Counted from the stretch's first letter, positions 42,382-52,213 are shown. The stretch: DNA of 58,006 nucleotides from Myxococcales bacterium (GCA_016794505.1 JAEUJZ010000156.1:1-58006), one strand, 5' to 3'. Program-made: numbers and translations. Notes: generated by a model not told the origin, from the letters alone.

Positions 42382-45351
42382 TTAACGCTGGAACGTCTTG
42401 GTGATGGTGGCGGTCTCGCCGGCTCCGACGCGGATGGTGATCGTCTCGCGGATGTTGAACTGCGGGTTGTACAGCGTCACTTGGTGCGTGCCCGGCGTGA
42501 CGCGGTACGAGGTCTGCGGAGTGTTGAGGCCCGTGTCGAGCCCGTCGACGATGATCTTGCTCCACGGGCGGCTGTTGATGCGCAGATAGCCGAAGTTGCC
42601 CTGGCCAGCCGCAGCCGGCGGCGTATCGGTGGTGATGCCGACGCTGCCTGTGGGACCGGGGCGGCGCTTCTTCGGGCCGGGGCGGACGAGGCCGGGCTTG
42701 GCGGGCTGCTTAGCGGGCTTGGTCTCGGGCTTGGCTTCGGGCGCAGCTTCCGGCTTGACCTCGGGCTTGACCTCGGGCTTCGTCGGCGCGGGATCCATGG
42801 GCGTCACGGTGGGCGTTCCGCTTGGCAGGGCTTCCGGCGGCAGCGTCGCCTGTAGCTCGGCGGTCTTGCCTTCTTCGATGATCACTTGCTGTCGCCAGAT
42901 GCGATTGCCCAGGCGCACTTCCAAGGTGTGCGGGCCCACCAGCACGCTCTGCACGCGCAGCGGAGTGACGCCGCCCAGGGACGCGCCATCCAGCGTGACC
43001 GTCGCTCCCGGAGGGTTCGAGATGAGCGTGAAACCGCCCGTCTTGTGGACGATGGCTTCCAGCTTAATGGTGCGCTTGACCGTCTCGCCGGCCGCGATCG
43101 ACAGCTTGTCCGTCCACGGGTGATAGCCGTTGTGCTGCACGGCGATGGCATACGACCCTGGCTGCAAACGCAGGATGACTGGCGAGTCGGTCATCGCCAC
43201 CGGCTTTTGATCGACCAGAACGATGACCTCACGGGCGGGATCCGTCGAGATGACGACTTCGCCGCTGCGTCCGAACATCCAGTACGCGGCCCCCGCGCCC
43301 CCAGCAACGAGAAGCAGCAAGATCGCCAGCGCCAAGCCGGCGCGGCTGGACTTCTGCGGCTTGTTCTGCTGCGTCGAGCCGACATCGAGCGTGGGCGGCA
43401 AGCTCAGCGGCGGCGGCGGCATGACCGATGGCGGTGGACCCGAAGAGGGCTTGACCTTGGGCGGTCCCGACGGGCGAGGCGGTGGCACGTCGTCTTCGGA
43501 CTCAGCAACGGGCGGGCTGCTGACGGGTGGAGGCGTCTGCGGCGGCTTGGGCAGCGCTTGCACGGGCGCTGGCGTCACCAGCGGCGGTCGCTCGACCGGG
43601 GGCGCGGTCACGGGAACAACGGGCGGCGCCGTGACCGGGCTGGCTGGCTTCACAGGCGCCACCCCTGCGGCCACGACGGCGGCTGCCGGCTTGGCGACAA
43701 CCGGAGCCCCCTTTTGCAGGATGGTATCGGCCTGGTCGTGCGCGTCTTCTTCGGCCGAGTGCAGCGGAGAATACGCCCGCGTCTCGGCGTCGCCTGGATC
43801 CGACAGACCCGCGGACGGAGCGGACTCCCCGGTCATGTCGGGCATGTTGCGCATGGTGTGGCCCTGGGTCGGGCCTTCGTCGATGGCCGAGGGCACGCCG
43901 CTCGGTGGACCGAAGCGATTGGGGATCGTCTCTAACGCGCGCGGGTTTTCGCCCGACCAGCTCGCTTCGACGACGCGGCCCGACAGCATCGGCGGATCGA
44001 CCTTGGTGTCTTCGACGATGGGAGAGTTGGCCTGCCGACCGTCGTTCTTTCCGCTGCCCCGCTGACCTGCGACCATGCTCGACGCGGCTTCGGCGATCGA
44101 GCTTACGGTCTGCTTCGGCGGCGGAGGCGGCGTGCTGCCGGGGCGCTTGGACTTGCCCCGGCTCGGAGTCCAAGAGCTAGGTGCTTCGGCGTCTTTGCTA
44201 CCGGCGGGGCGCAGGGCGCCATCTTTGCCGACGCGGAACGCTCCCGTCGGGTCTTTCGGAACGCGCAGTGCTCCCGTGCCTTCGCCCGGAACGCGCAGGG
44301 CGGCGATCTGCATCGTCTGGCGCGCTTTGGCCAGCGGCTCGTTCTGCGACGACGAAGGCAAGCTCGGCGGCCGGAATTCACGCGCGGCATCCAGCGCGGC
44401 TTGTTCGGCCTCGTACTCGGGCTTGAACACGCGCTTCATCCACGCGGCCAGCTCTTTGCGCGAATAGAACTCTCCCGACGCGTACAGCGACTGCTGCAGG
44501 TCCGAATTCATCTCCGTCGCCGTCTGATAGCGATCGGCGGGATTGCGGCTGAGCGCCTTCATCACGATGCGCTCAAGCTCTTCGGGGATGCGGCGGTTGA
44601 TGGTCGACGGCGGCAAGATCTCGACGTTGCGGATCTTGTCCAAAGCAGACATGTCGTTGTCGACGGGGAACAGGCGCTCGCCGGTCAAAAGCTCATACAG
44701 CACGATGCCCAGCGAAAAGATGTCCGAGCGACGGTCGAGCGGCTCGCCGCGCACCTGCTCGGGAGACATGTACGAAAACTTGCCCTTGGGCGCGCTGGCC
44801 TCGCCGTGCCGATGCGCCTGCACCTTGGCGATGCCGAAGTCGATCAGCTTGACCTCGCCTTCGTAGCTGATCATCACGTTGGGCGGCGAGACATCGCGGT
44901 GGACCAGCCCCAGGTCGTTGCCCAGCGTGTCTTTCTTGTTGTGCGCGTAGTCCAGGCCCTCGCACAGCTTCATCGCAATCAGGCAGCTCTGGGCCAGCGG
45001 CATCGTCGGGGTGCCGTCGAGTTCTTGGTCTTTGCAGCGCTGGAAGGCCTGACGCAGCGTACAGCCCGAGATGTACTCCATCGCCAGGTAGTAGTTGTCT
45101 TCAACCTTGCCCCAGTCGAATACCTTGCAGAGGTTGGGGTTGTTGAGCTGAATGACCAGCTTGGCCTCATCAATGAACAGCGAGACCAGCTCTTTATCCG
45201 CAGCGACCATCGGCAGGATGCGCTTTAGGGCGACGACGCGCTCGGTGCCTTCGCGGCCTACGCTCTTGGCGCGAAAGACCTCGGCCATGCCGCCGGCCGC
45301 CACGCGCTCCAGCAGAAAGTAGTTACCAAACTGAACGGGGGTTTTCACCAC
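42382..45351 (-). CDS. Transmembrane Ser/Thr protein kinase with PEGA domains
   Basis: Predicted 989 residues, GTG start with AAGGGAG 5 bp upstream. Hanks-type kinase domain at 8-290: glycine loop ERVAAGGMAEVF, VALKR lysine, catalytic HRDVSPPNVM, LIDFGIAK, and the APKGKFSYMSPEQVRGE activation end. Residues about 330-640 form a long Pro/Ala/Ser-rich linker. A single membrane helix (GLALAILLLLVAGGAGAAYW) follows at about 655-675. The outside part has PEGA modules (GEVVISTDPAREVIVLVDQK; GFTLISNPPGATVTLDGASL; GYLRINSRPWSKIIVDGLDT) separated by a Lys/Pro/Glu-rich repeat. Cytoplasmic kinase with an envelope-sensing exterior is the usual myxobacterial arrangement. Confidence 0.95.
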   Translation of the reverse strand: MVKTPVQFGNYFLLERVAAGGMAEVFRAKSVGREGTERVVALKRILPMVAADKELVSLFIDEAKLVIQLNNPNLCKVFDWGKVEDNYYLAMEYISGCTLRQAFQRCKDQELDGTPTMPLAQSCLIAMKLCEGLDYAHNKKDTLGNDLGLVHRDVSPPNVMISYEGEVKLIDFGIAKVQAHRHGEASAPKGKFSYMSPEQVRGEPLDRRSDIFSLGIVLYELLTGERLFPVDNDMSALDKIRNVEILPPSTINRRIPEELERIVMKALSRNPADRYQTATEMNSDLQQSLYASGEFYSRKELAAWMKRVFKPEYEAEQAALDAAREFRPPSLPSSSQNEPLAKARQTMQIAALRVPGEGTGALRVPKDPTGAFRVGKDGALRPAGSKDAEAPSSWTPSRGKSKRPGSTPPPPPKQTVSSIAEAASSMVAGQRGSGKNDGRQANSPIVEDTKVDPPMLSGRVVEASWSGENPRALETIPNRFGPPSGVPSAIDEGPTQGHTMRNMPDMTGESAPSAGLSDPGDAETRAYSPLHSAEEDAHDQADTILQKGAPVVAKPAAAVVAAGVAPVKPASPVTAPPVVPVTAPPVERPPLVTPAPVQALPKPPQTPPPVSSPPVAESEDDVPPPRPSGPPKVKPSSGPPPSVMPPPPLSLPPTLDVGSTQQNKPQKSSRAGLALAILLLLVAGGAGAAYWMFGRSGEVVISTDPAREVIVLVDQKPVAMTDSPVILRLQPGSYAIAVQHNGYHPWTDKLSIAAGETVKRTIKLEAIVHKTGGFTLISNPPGATVTLDGASLGGVTPLRVQSVLVGPHTLEVRLGNRIWRQQVIIEEGKTAELQATLPPEALPSGTPTVTPMDPAPTKPEVKPEVKPEAAPEAKPETKPAKQPAKPGLVRPGPKKRRPGPTGSVGITTDTPPAAAGQGNFGYLRINSRPWSKIIVDGLDTGLNTPQTSYRVTPGTHQVTLYNPQFNIRETITIRVGAGETATITKTFQR

Positions 45352-45487
45352 AACTCCCTTGGCCTTTAAGGCTCAGTGAATGAGGTTACCACCGCGGCGT
45401 AACCCTCTACAACGAAGAAGAAATGCGGCGAAAGCGCACGCGCAGGCTGGGTCATCTCGGCTAGTATCGCGCCTGGTTTCCGTGGCG

Positions 45488-47995
45488 ATGTATGTTCTTC
45501 CGATCGCGTCAGAAACAGCGATAGAGCCCGAGCCCGCCGTGCTCGGCTTGAAGGCGGCGGGGCTCTTGCGGATGTGTCGTCTGGGGCTTCCTGTGCCACC
45601 CGCGCTGGTCCTGCACCGAGGCCTGTGGCTCGATGTGTGTGGTGTGGACCGCGACACCGCCACGCCGGCTGCGTCGCATCGCCAGCGCTTCTTTGCGCTG
45701 TGGCCGTCGCTGTGGCAAGAGCTTGGGCCGCAGCTCTCTTCCCTGGTTCCCCGACGAGACAGCGACGATGGTTCGGCTTTGGGGCGTCCCCTGGTCCTCG
45801 CTGTGCGCGGAGGTGCGTCCCAGTCCATGCCCGGCATGCTGGCCAGCATCCTCAACGTCGGGCTGCATCCGGCGCGCTTGCCGGCGATGGCGGCTTGGGC
45901 GGGCGGTCGACGCTTTGCCCTCGACTGCTATGCGCGCTTCTTGCAGCAGTTCTGTCACGCCATGCTCAGCGCCGACGGCAGCGCAGCCGATCCTCGCGGC
46001 GATGCCTGGGCGGATGGCGGCGCCTTGTCGGCTGTTTCGAACCTGACGCGGCGCGAGCTTCGCCAGGATCCACCGACCAGCGACGCCGCCCTGGTTGCCC
46101 AAGCTGAAAAGCTGCGGGCCGAAGTGACGGCGCGCACAGGCGTCGTCCTGCCCGACGATCTGCCGTCGCAGCTGAGCTGGGCCATCTGGGGCGTGCTGCG
46201 TTCCGCCGATGCGCCGCGCAGCCGGGACTATCGCAGCGTCGTGGGCCTGCCGGCCGATCTTGGGACGGCCGTCGTCATTCAGGCCATGGTCTACGGCAAC
46301 CTCGACGAACAGTCGGCGACCGGCGTGCTGTTTACACGCGATCCCTCGACGGGCGCCAAGCATGTCCCAGCCCGGCATGCGCCACCGAGCCAGGGCACCC
46401 AAGGGGCTGGCCATGGCGCAGCCGGCGCGCCCTACGGTGAGTATCTGATCTGTGCGCAAGGCGAAGACGTCGTCGGAGGCACCGGCCTGCCGCAGCCGCT
46501 TTCCGATTTGGCCCGCCGACTGCCCGCGACGTATGCCGAGCTGCTTCGCCATGCCGCGACGCTGGAAGGCCAGCTTGGCGACATGCAAGACATCGAGTTC
46601 ACCATCGAGCGGGGCACGCTGTGGCTGCTGCAAGCGCGCACCGGCAAGCGCAGTGCGCAGGCCATGGTGCGCATCGCCGCTGACCTGGCCCACGAAGGCG
46701 TGCTGTCTCCAGCCGAGGCCCTGTCGCGCATCGACGCGGGGCGCCTGGTCGAGCTACTGCATCCGACGATCGCGCAGGATGCACCGCGCACGCGCATTGC
46801 CCGCGGCCTGCCCGCGTCTCCCGGCGTGGCTGTCGGTGCCATCGCGCTCTCAAGCGCCGAGGTCGAAGCGCAGGTGCGCGCCGGTAAAGGTCGCCCGCCG
46901 ATCCTGGTCCGCATCGATACCTCGCCCGATGACATCGTCGGCATTCGGCTCTCGGGCGGTGTCTTGACGGCGCGTGGAGGCTTGACCTCGCACGCCGCCG
47001 TCGTGGCGCGTGGCCTAGGACGCCCGGCCGTGGTGGGGACCAGCAGCTTGAGCATCGATCCTCAGGCTGGCACCGTGACAACGCGCGAACACAGCCTGCA
47101 GCGAGGCGACATCCTGACCATTGATGGTCGCAGCGGCGATGTGCTGCTTGGCGAAGCCGCGCTGTCGGTTGAAAACCTGCGCGAAAATCACGCGCTGCAA
47201 GCGCTGCTGGGCATGGCCTCGGCCCGTCGTCGACTGCGCACCTATGCCGCCATCGAATACGGCACCGATCTGGCCATGGCTTCATCGCTGGCTGCCGAGG
47301 GCTTGGTCCTTACGCAGCCGCGCAGCTTGGTCTTTGGGGCGCCGCCCAGCGATCCCGCGCTTGCGCTGCGGCCGCTTCTGATCTGCCTATCCGTCGACGA
47401 TGTGCCCTCGGGTGGCGCGGCCACGCTGCAGGCGATCGAGCCCTGGCTGCATGCCCTGCAGTCGCTGCGTGGGGTGGGAACGCCTCTTTCGCTGTCGTTC
47501 TTGTGGCCCTTGCACGCCGCGGCCGATGGCGATGTGCAGCGCGTCTCGGCTGAGCTGCGGGCTCAACTTGGCGAGCGCTGCCGCCGCCTGTCCATGCCGG
47601 CCCCCGGACTGGGCGTGATTCTGACGCGCTTCGTCGATTCGCCGACGCTGAGCGCGCTCTGTTTGGCCAGCGACGTATTTGTACTGTCCCCAACGGCGCT
47701 GCTGCGTTCCGTCGGACCTGGGGCTTCGCAGGCGTCGCGATCGGTCGGTAGTCCAGCGCTTTCTGCCGCCGATTGGCAGCCTGCTCTGGCCGAGCCTCTT
47801 TCGGCGCTGCTGGGCACTCTTTCGCATCCGCCGCTGCAGCGCCCTGTCGGCATCTGCGACCTAGAAAGCGGCAGCGGCGCGGTTCATCCCGATGCGGTCG
47901 CGTTCTGCGAGCAACAGGGCCTGGCGTTCTACGCGGTCCCGCCTCTGCGCTTGCCTTTGGCCTCGATCGCCGCGGCGCAGCGCGCGGCTTCGTAA
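45488..47995 (+). CDS. PPDK-like protein with degenerate PEP-binding half
   Basis: Predicted 835 residues. The N-terminal ATP-grasp part is clearly pyruvate,phosphate dikinase type: LVLAVRGGASQSMPGMLASI (about 112-131), GVLFTRDPSTG, and GDMQDIEFTIERGTLWLLQA. The swivelling His domain is intact, GGVLTARGGLTSHAAVVARG with the phosphoryl-accepting His (about 505). The C-terminal TIM-barrel half is shortened and lacks key residues: the GIGLCRTEHMF-type motif is replaced by GLVLTQPRSLVF, and the GxCGEHGG motif by GICDLESGSG, although the very end YAVPPLRLPLASIAAAQ still aligns. It may phosphorylate its His from ATP but not handle PEP normally. The start at 45488 is inferred. Confidence 0.75.
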   Translation: MYVLPIASETAIEPEPAVLGLKAAGLLRMCRLGLPVPPALVLHRGLWLDVCGVDRDTATPAASHRQRFFALWPSLWQELGPQLSSLVPRRDSDDGSALGRPLVLAVRGGASQSMPGMLASILNVGLHPARLPAMAAWAGGRRFALDCYARFLQQFCHAMLSADGSAADPRGDAWADGGALSAVSNLTRRELRQDPPTSDAALVAQAEKLRAEVTARTGVVLPDDLPSQLSWAIWGVLRSADAPRSRDYRSVVGLPADLGTAVVIQAMVYGNLDEQSATGVLFTRDPSTGAKHVPARHAPPSQGTQGAGHGAAGAPYGEYLICAQGEDVVGGTGLPQPLSDLARRLPATYAELLRHAATLEGQLGDMQDIEFTIERGTLWLLQARTGKRSAQAMVRIAADLAHEGVLSPAEALSRIDAGRLVELLHPTIAQDAPRTRIARGLPASPGVAVGAIALSSAEVEAQVRAGKGRPPILVRIDTSPDDIVGIRLSGGVLTARGGLTSHAAVVARGLGRPAVVGTSSLSIDPQAGTVTTREHSLQRGDILTIDGRSGDVLLGEAALSVENLRENHALQALLGMASARRRLRTYAAIEYGTDLAMASSLAAEGLVLTQPRSLVFGAPPSDPALALRPLLICLSVDDVPSGGAATLQAIEPWLHALQSLRGVGTPLSLSFLWPLHAAADGDVQRVSAELRAQLGERCRRLSMPAPGLGVILTRFVDSPTLSALCLASDVFVLSPTALLRSVGPGASQASRSVGSPALSAADWQPALAEPLSALLGTLSHPPLQRPVGICDLESGSGAVHPDAVAFCEQQGLAFYAVPPLRLPLASIAAAQRAAS

Positions 47996-48049
47996 GGCGC
48001 GATTCTTGATGCAGAAACCGGTGTCGATCCGGCGGCGCCAGGTTGCGGC

Positions 48050-48055
48050 TACGCT
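48050..48055 (+). promoter_or_regulatory. -10-like box 6 bp before the oxygenase start
   Basis: TACGCT, then AACGAG, then ATG at 48062. Weaker match to TATAAT but in the same leaderless position as the other boxes. Confidence 0.3.
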
Positions 48056-48061
48056 AACGAG

Positions 48062-48625
48062 ATGCTGGCCGCGAACTTGGATCTGCACGCGCCCTTGGTC
48101 TGGACAGTGGATGGCGTTCTTTCGGCAAGCGAGTGTGCCGAGCAGATCGCGCGCATCGAGGCGCTGGGGCCCGAAGCCGCGACGATCAATGCGCGGGGTG
48201 GGCCGGTCTTGGATCCCGGCACGCGCAACAACGATCGCGTGATCTTCGACGACTTCGAGCTGGCTGCGCGGCTGTTTGCCCGCGTGCGTCCGCACCTGCC
48301 CGCGCGCATGATGGGCAAGCGAGTGGTCTCGGCCAACGAGCGCTTCCGCGGCTATCGCTATCGCGTGGGGCAGCGCTTTGCGCCGCACTATGACGGCAGC
48401 TTTCAGCGCAGCCCGCGCGAGCGCAGCCTGCTGACCTTCATGATTTATCTAAACGACGACTTCCAAGGCGGCGAGACCGATTTTTTGGAGCTTCGTCAGA
48501 CGATCAAGCCACGGGCTGGACAGGCGCTTTTGTTTCAGCACTTTCTTTTGCACGAAGGCTGCGTGCTGAAGCAGGGCACCAAGTACGCACTGCGCAGCGA
48601 CATCCTGTACCGCGAAGAAGACTAG
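48062..48625 (+). CDS. 2-oxoglutarate/Fe(II)-dependent oxygenase (prolyl 4-hydroxylase type)
   Basis: Predicted 187-residue soluble dioxygenase. The double-stranded beta-helix ligands are visible: HYD in RFAPHYDGSF (about 109-118), distal His in FLLHEGCVLKQG (about 160-171), and the 2OG-binding Lys/Arg in KYALRSDILY. FMIYLNDDFQGGETDF is the typical strand pair. Family members hydroxylate Pro or other residues, or small molecules; substrate unknown. Its stop overlaps the trmFO stop on the opposite strand (CTAG shared). Confidence 0.88.
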   Translation: MLAANLDLHAPLVWTVDGVLSASECAEQIARIEALGPEAATINARGGPVLDPGTRNNDRVIFDDFELAARLFARVRPHLPARMMGKRVVSANERFRGYRYRVGQRFAPHYDGSFQRSPRERSLLTFMIYLNDDFQGGETDFLELRQTIKPRAGQALLFQHFLLHEGCVLKQGTKYALRSDILYREED

Positions 48626-50091
48626 GCCGCTTCGTCGCGCAGGCTCGACGGGTCGGGGCGGCGCGGCCAGCTTGAAAGCCAGGGCGGCAGGTGGGCTTGC
48701 GCCCGTGCCGCGTGCAGCGTGCGGCGGCCGTGCTTGCCGGCTTTCTTGGCCTCTTTTGCCGAGGCCCAGGGGTACGCCGGATCGTCCAGGGCGGGTAGCA
48801 GGCCGAAGTTGATATTCATCGGCACAAAGGGCTCACCAGGCTGGCGGGGGCGGTGGATGTGGTGATACAGGGCGCCAAGCGCCGTAGTGACGGGCGGCGG
48901 GCTGATCGGCTGTCCGCGGCGCTTTTCGTCGACGAAGCGGGCCACCAGAAGGCCGATGGCGGTGGACTCGATATAGCCTTCGACCCCGGTGATCTGCCCA
49001 GCTAGGTGCAGCGTCGGCTTGTCGCGCAGGGCCAGGCTGTCGTCGAGGACGCGGTGCGATTCGACATAGCTATTGCGGTGGATCGATCCGAAGCGCAGGA
49101 ACTCGGCGTTTTTCAGCGCGGGGATCAGCGAAAAGATGCGCTTCTGCTCGGGATAGGCCAGGCGCGTCTGAAAGCCGACCAGGTTGTACGCCGTGCCGAA
49201 GCGATTTTCTGCGCGTAGCTGCACGATGGCATACGGCCGCTCGGCGTCGGGGGCGGCGCTGGGATCGGTCAGGCCGACCGGCTTCATCGGGCCAAACGCC
49301 AAGGTGTCGGGGCCGCGCTCGGCCATGACCTCGATGGGCAGGCAGCCTTCGAAATAGCGCGGCTCTTCAAAGCGATGCGGGCTGACCTTGCGCCCGGCCA
49401 GCAGCGCCTCGACGAACGCGAAGTACTCGTCGCGCGACATCGGGCAGTTGATGTAGTCGCCTTCTCCGCTTGGCTGGGGCGCCGGCTGGCCGCGTCGCGG
49501 GCGCTTCTGTCGCGAGGCAAAAAAGCAGCGATCCCAGTCCAGGCTATCTGCTTCGACGATGGGCGCGATGGCGTCATAAAAGTACAGACGATCGCCGCAC
49601 AGACGACGGATCTCTCGCGCGGCACCGCCGTCGACCAGCGGACCGCCCGCCAGGATGCACAGGCCGTCGGGCAGCTCGTCGACAAGCTGCCTGCGCAGGG
49701 TGAAAAGCGGGTGCTGACACAGGCGCGCTGTGACCAGGCGGCTCATCTGATGACGGTCGACGGCCAGGGCATCGCCCGCCGGCACGCGGGTGGCATCGGC
49801 GCACGCGATGATCAGCGAGCCCGCGGCGCGAAGCTCGGCCTTAAGCAGCCCGGCCGGCGTCGCTGGATCGTCGCTGCGCAGCGAGTTGGAACAGACCAGC
49901 TCCGCCAATAGCGGCGTCGTGTGGGCCGGCGACTGACGGGCCGGCTTCATCTCGATCAGCGTCACCGGGATACCGCGCTGGACAAGCTGCCAAGCCGCTT
50001 CGCAGCCGGCGAGGCCACCCCCGATAACGCAGACCGGTTCAGACGATGCAAAGGTCCGGTGGGGCGCAAGGGAAGACGGCAAAGACGACAT
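48622..50091 (-). CDS. trmFO: Folate-dependent tRNA m5U54 methyltransferase TrmFO
   Basis: FAD and methylene-THF dependent enzyme making m5U54 in the tRNA T-loop; it replaces TrmA in many bacteria. 489 residues from ATG 50091. N-terminal FAD motif VCVIGGGLAGCEAAWQLVQR, then VTLIEMKPARQSPAHTT and AELVCSNSLRSDD, the GID-family hallmarks. Further along are EYFAFVEALLAGRKV and a conserved FGSIHRNSYVES, and AGQITGVEGYIESTAIGLLV. A GTG at 50100 is the alternative start but overlaps the TATAGT box 7 bp before the ATG. Confidence 0.95.
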   Translation of the reverse strand: MSSLPSSLAPHRTFASSEPVCVIGGGLAGCEAAWQLVQRGIPVTLIEMKPARQSPAHTTPLLAELVCSNSLRSDDPATPAGLLKAELRAAGSLIIACADATRVPAGDALAVDRHQMSRLVTARLCQHPLFTLRRQLVDELPDGLCILAGGPLVDGGAAREIRRLCGDRLYFYDAIAPIVEADSLDWDRCFFASRQKRPRRGQPAPQPSGEGDYINCPMSRDEYFAFVEALLAGRKVSPHRFEEPRYFEGCLPIEVMAERGPDTLAFGPMKPVGLTDPSAAPDAERPYAIVQLRAENRFGTAYNLVGFQTRLAYPEQKRIFSLIPALKNAEFLRFGSIHRNSYVESHRVLDDSLALRDKPTLHLAGQITGVEGYIESTAIGLLVARFVDEKRRGQPISPPPVTTALGALYHHIHRPRQPGEPFVPMNINFGLLPALDDPAYPWASAKEAKKAGKHGRRTLHAARAQAHLPPWLSSWPRRPDPSSLRDEAA

Positions 50092-50098
50092 GGCGCGC

Positions 50099-50104
50099 AC
50101 TATA
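50099..50104 (-). promoter_or_regulatory. -10 box 7 bp before trmFO start
   Basis: TATAGT on the minus strand, then GCGCGCC, then ATG at 50091. Leaderless spacing; no ribosome site. Confidence 0.45.
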
Positions 50105-50182
50105 TGCGGGCTTCATCACGAGCAACCAGCGGACAGAGCGGGATTCACCAGGAATTTGCGGATCGGCAACCATGGGCGGATG

Positions 50183-50188
50183 TAGACT
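50183..50188 (+). promoter_or_regulatory. -10 box 7 bp before the 50196 gene
   Basis: TAGACT, then CAACGCC, then ATG at 50196. Leaderless spacing. Confidence 0.4.
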
Positions 50189-50195
50189 CAACGCC

Positions 50196-50750
50196 ATGAG
50201 CGCCCCTGCTGTCTCTACCGCGACGATGTCGAGACGCTTCACGCTGACTCTGCCCGTCGGGCACTGGCGGCATCTTCTCAACGAGCTGCAGACGATGGAG
50301 CGTGAGCACTCGGTCTATGGCACGGTGCCCGTCGAAAAAGTCATCGAGCGGACGCGAGCTGGCGAGCAGCTTCTGGTCTGGCTGCGCTGCCAGGTCGACG
50401 ACATCGAGCGCTTGTCAGCCGGGCGACCCGATACCGAGACGCACGCTCGCGAGCTGCCGCTTTTGCGACCGGCGGCGAAGTATCTTTTGACCACCTGCGA
50501 TCGCCTGCGCCGGGCCGCGCTGTGCCGGGCGTTTCAGCTTTTGGGCGATGGCGATGCCACGCGCAAGTCCGCGCTGCTTGCCGACGCCAAGCTGTGGGAT
50601 GGCCTGATGCGCGATCTTCTGCGTCAGCACGGTGTGCAGCACCCGCTGTCTGAGCTGGTCGCGCCCCTGCCGTTTTCCGAAGGCGATCTCGCCCGCCTGG
50701 GCCTGCCCTGCGAGCAGCTATTAAACGGCCAAGATCTGCTGGCTTCCTAA
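50196..50750 (+). CDS. Hypothetical helical protein
   Basis: Predicted 184 residues, no signal peptide or membrane helix. N-terminal part has strand-like MSRRFTLTLPVGHWRHLLNE, then helices ELQTMEREHSVYGTVPVEKV and LLRPAAKYLLTTCDRLRRAA, with two Cys (AALCRAF, LPCEQLL). I do not recognise the family. It is divergent from trmFO and followed by a transporter gene after 68 bp. Confidence 0.65.
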   Translation: MSAPAVSTATMSRRFTLTLPVGHWRHLLNELQTMEREHSVYGTVPVEKVIERTRAGEQLLVWLRCQVDDIERLSAGRPDTETHARELPLLRPAAKYLLTTCDRLRRAALCRAFQLLGDGDATRKSALLADAKLWDGLMRDLLRQHGVQHPLSELVAPLPFSEGDLARLGLPCEQLLNGQDLLAS

Positions 50751-50818
50751 GTCGTGTCCGTGTGTGATTTTCGCGGGTCGGCGCGCTGTGTGACGCAGCG
50801 CGGGTACACCTGGCCCGG

Positions 50819-52141
50819 TTGTCATCTGAGTCGCTGCGCGTCGTGCTGATTCCGCTTCTGATCTTTGTTCTAAGCCTGGGGATCATCGCCTTTGCCAAGC
50901 CTGGTGGCGCTGCGCCCGTCGACGTGGCCAACGAGCTAGACCCTCACCTGGGGCGCGAGCGCGGCTTTTATTTGGATCGCCCGGCGGGGGCACTTCTCGG
51001 CGCTGTGGCCATGGTGCTGTGCGGTGTCGTCTCGACGCACGAGGCGCTCAGCCGCGCCATCAACTTCGAGACGCTGATTCTGCTGTTCAGCATGATGCTC
51101 GTCTGCGCGTACATGGTCGAAGCGCGGCTGTTTCGCTTCGTCTCGTACCTGACGCTTACGCACGTGCGCAGCCCGCGGCGCCTGCTTCTGGCCGTGGTCT
51201 TTGTCTCGGGCCTGCTGTCGGCGGTGCTGGTCAACGACACCGTCTGCCTGATGACCACGCCCCTCGTCGTGCAGTGCTGTCGCGATGCCAAGCTCAAGCC
51301 GCTGCCCTTTCTTTTGGCGGTGTGCTTTGGCGCCAATGCCGGCTCGGTGGCCACCCCGACGGGAAACCCGCAGAACATGATCATCGGCACGCTGTCGGGC
51401 ATCTCGTACACCCGCTTTGTGCTTGCGCTGGGGCTGCCCGCCGTCGCCTCGCTGGGCATCGTCGCGCTGTGCCTTCTGTGGCTGTTTCGCGACGAGCTAT
51501 CGGAAAAAGAGCTGCCCGCGCTGTCGCTGCCCCGCCCGGCGTTTGATCCCGCGCTGGCGACGCTGTGCCTGGCCACTCTCGCTGCCATCGTGCTCGGCTT
51601 CTGCTTGGGCTTTTCCCTCGCCTGGACCTCGCTCGCCGGAGCCGCCGTCCTTGTGGCCCTGGGTCGCCGCTCGCCGCGTCGCCTCATCGGCCAGGTCGAC
51701 TATGTCCTGCTGGTATTTTTCGCCGGGCTGTTCGTGCTGGTCTATGGCGTCGGCAAAGCCGGTCTCGCCGAGGCGCTGTTCGCTCGCCTGCGGCCGTTTT
51801 TGGGCGAGTCCGCGCTGGGCCAGGCCGTCGTCTTTGGCGGCTTCACCATGGCGCTGTCCCAGGTCGTCAGCAACGTCCCCTTTGTCCTTCTCGCCAGCCA
51901 GTGGATGCCGCTTTTTAAAGATCCGCCCCTCATGTGGCTGTCGACGGCCCTTCTTTCGACGCTCGCCGGCAACCTCACCATCGTCGGCTCGGTGGCCAAT
52001 ATCATCGTCCTCGACACCGCCGGCCCTGACGGAAAGATCGGCTTCTTCCGCTTTCTGCGCTATGGCGCCCTGGTCACGTTTCTGACCACCGTCGTATCGC
52101 TGGCTCTGCTGTACATCGAGCGCCGGCTCGGTCTGCTTTAG
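50819..52141 (+). CDS. SLC13/ArsB-type anion or sodium-ion transporter
   Basis: Predicted 440-residue inner-membrane protein with about eleven helices, two inverted halves. Marker motifs: LSAVLVNDTVCLMTTPLVVQ (about 135-154), ANAGSVATPTGNPQNMIIG (about 170-188), and the second-half repeat ALSQVVSNVPFVLLASQW and LAGNLTIVGSVANIIV. These fit the ion-transporter superfamily that includes NhaD, ArsB and divalent-anion carriers; the substrate is open. Start taken as TTG 50819; a GTG at 50843 is an alternative. Confidence 0.85.
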   Translation: MSSESLRVVLIPLLIFVLSLGIIAFAKPGGAAPVDVANELDPHLGRERGFYLDRPAGALLGAVAMVLCGVVSTHEALSRAINFETLILLFSMMLVCAYMVEARLFRFVSYLTLTHVRSPRRLLLAVVFVSGLLSAVLVNDTVCLMTTPLVVQCCRDAKLKPLPFLLAVCFGANAGSVATPTGNPQNMIIGTLSGISYTRFVLALGLPAVASLGIVALCLLWLFRDELSEKELPALSLPRPAFDPALATLCLATLAAIVLGFCLGFSLAWTSLAGAAVLVALGRRSPRRLIGQVDYVLLVFFAGLFVLVYGVGKAGLAEALFARLRPFLGESALGQAVVFGGFTMALSQVVSNVPFVLLASQWMPLFKDPPLMWLSTALLSTLAGNLTIVGSVANIIVLDTAGPDGKIGFFRFLRYGALVTFLTTVVSLALLYIERRLGLL

Positions 52142-52213
52142 TTCGTCCCCCCGCGTCCTGTTCGCCCCGCGTCCCGCACGGCAAAAAATCCCCGCTTCTT
52201 CGACGGTGGCCTC

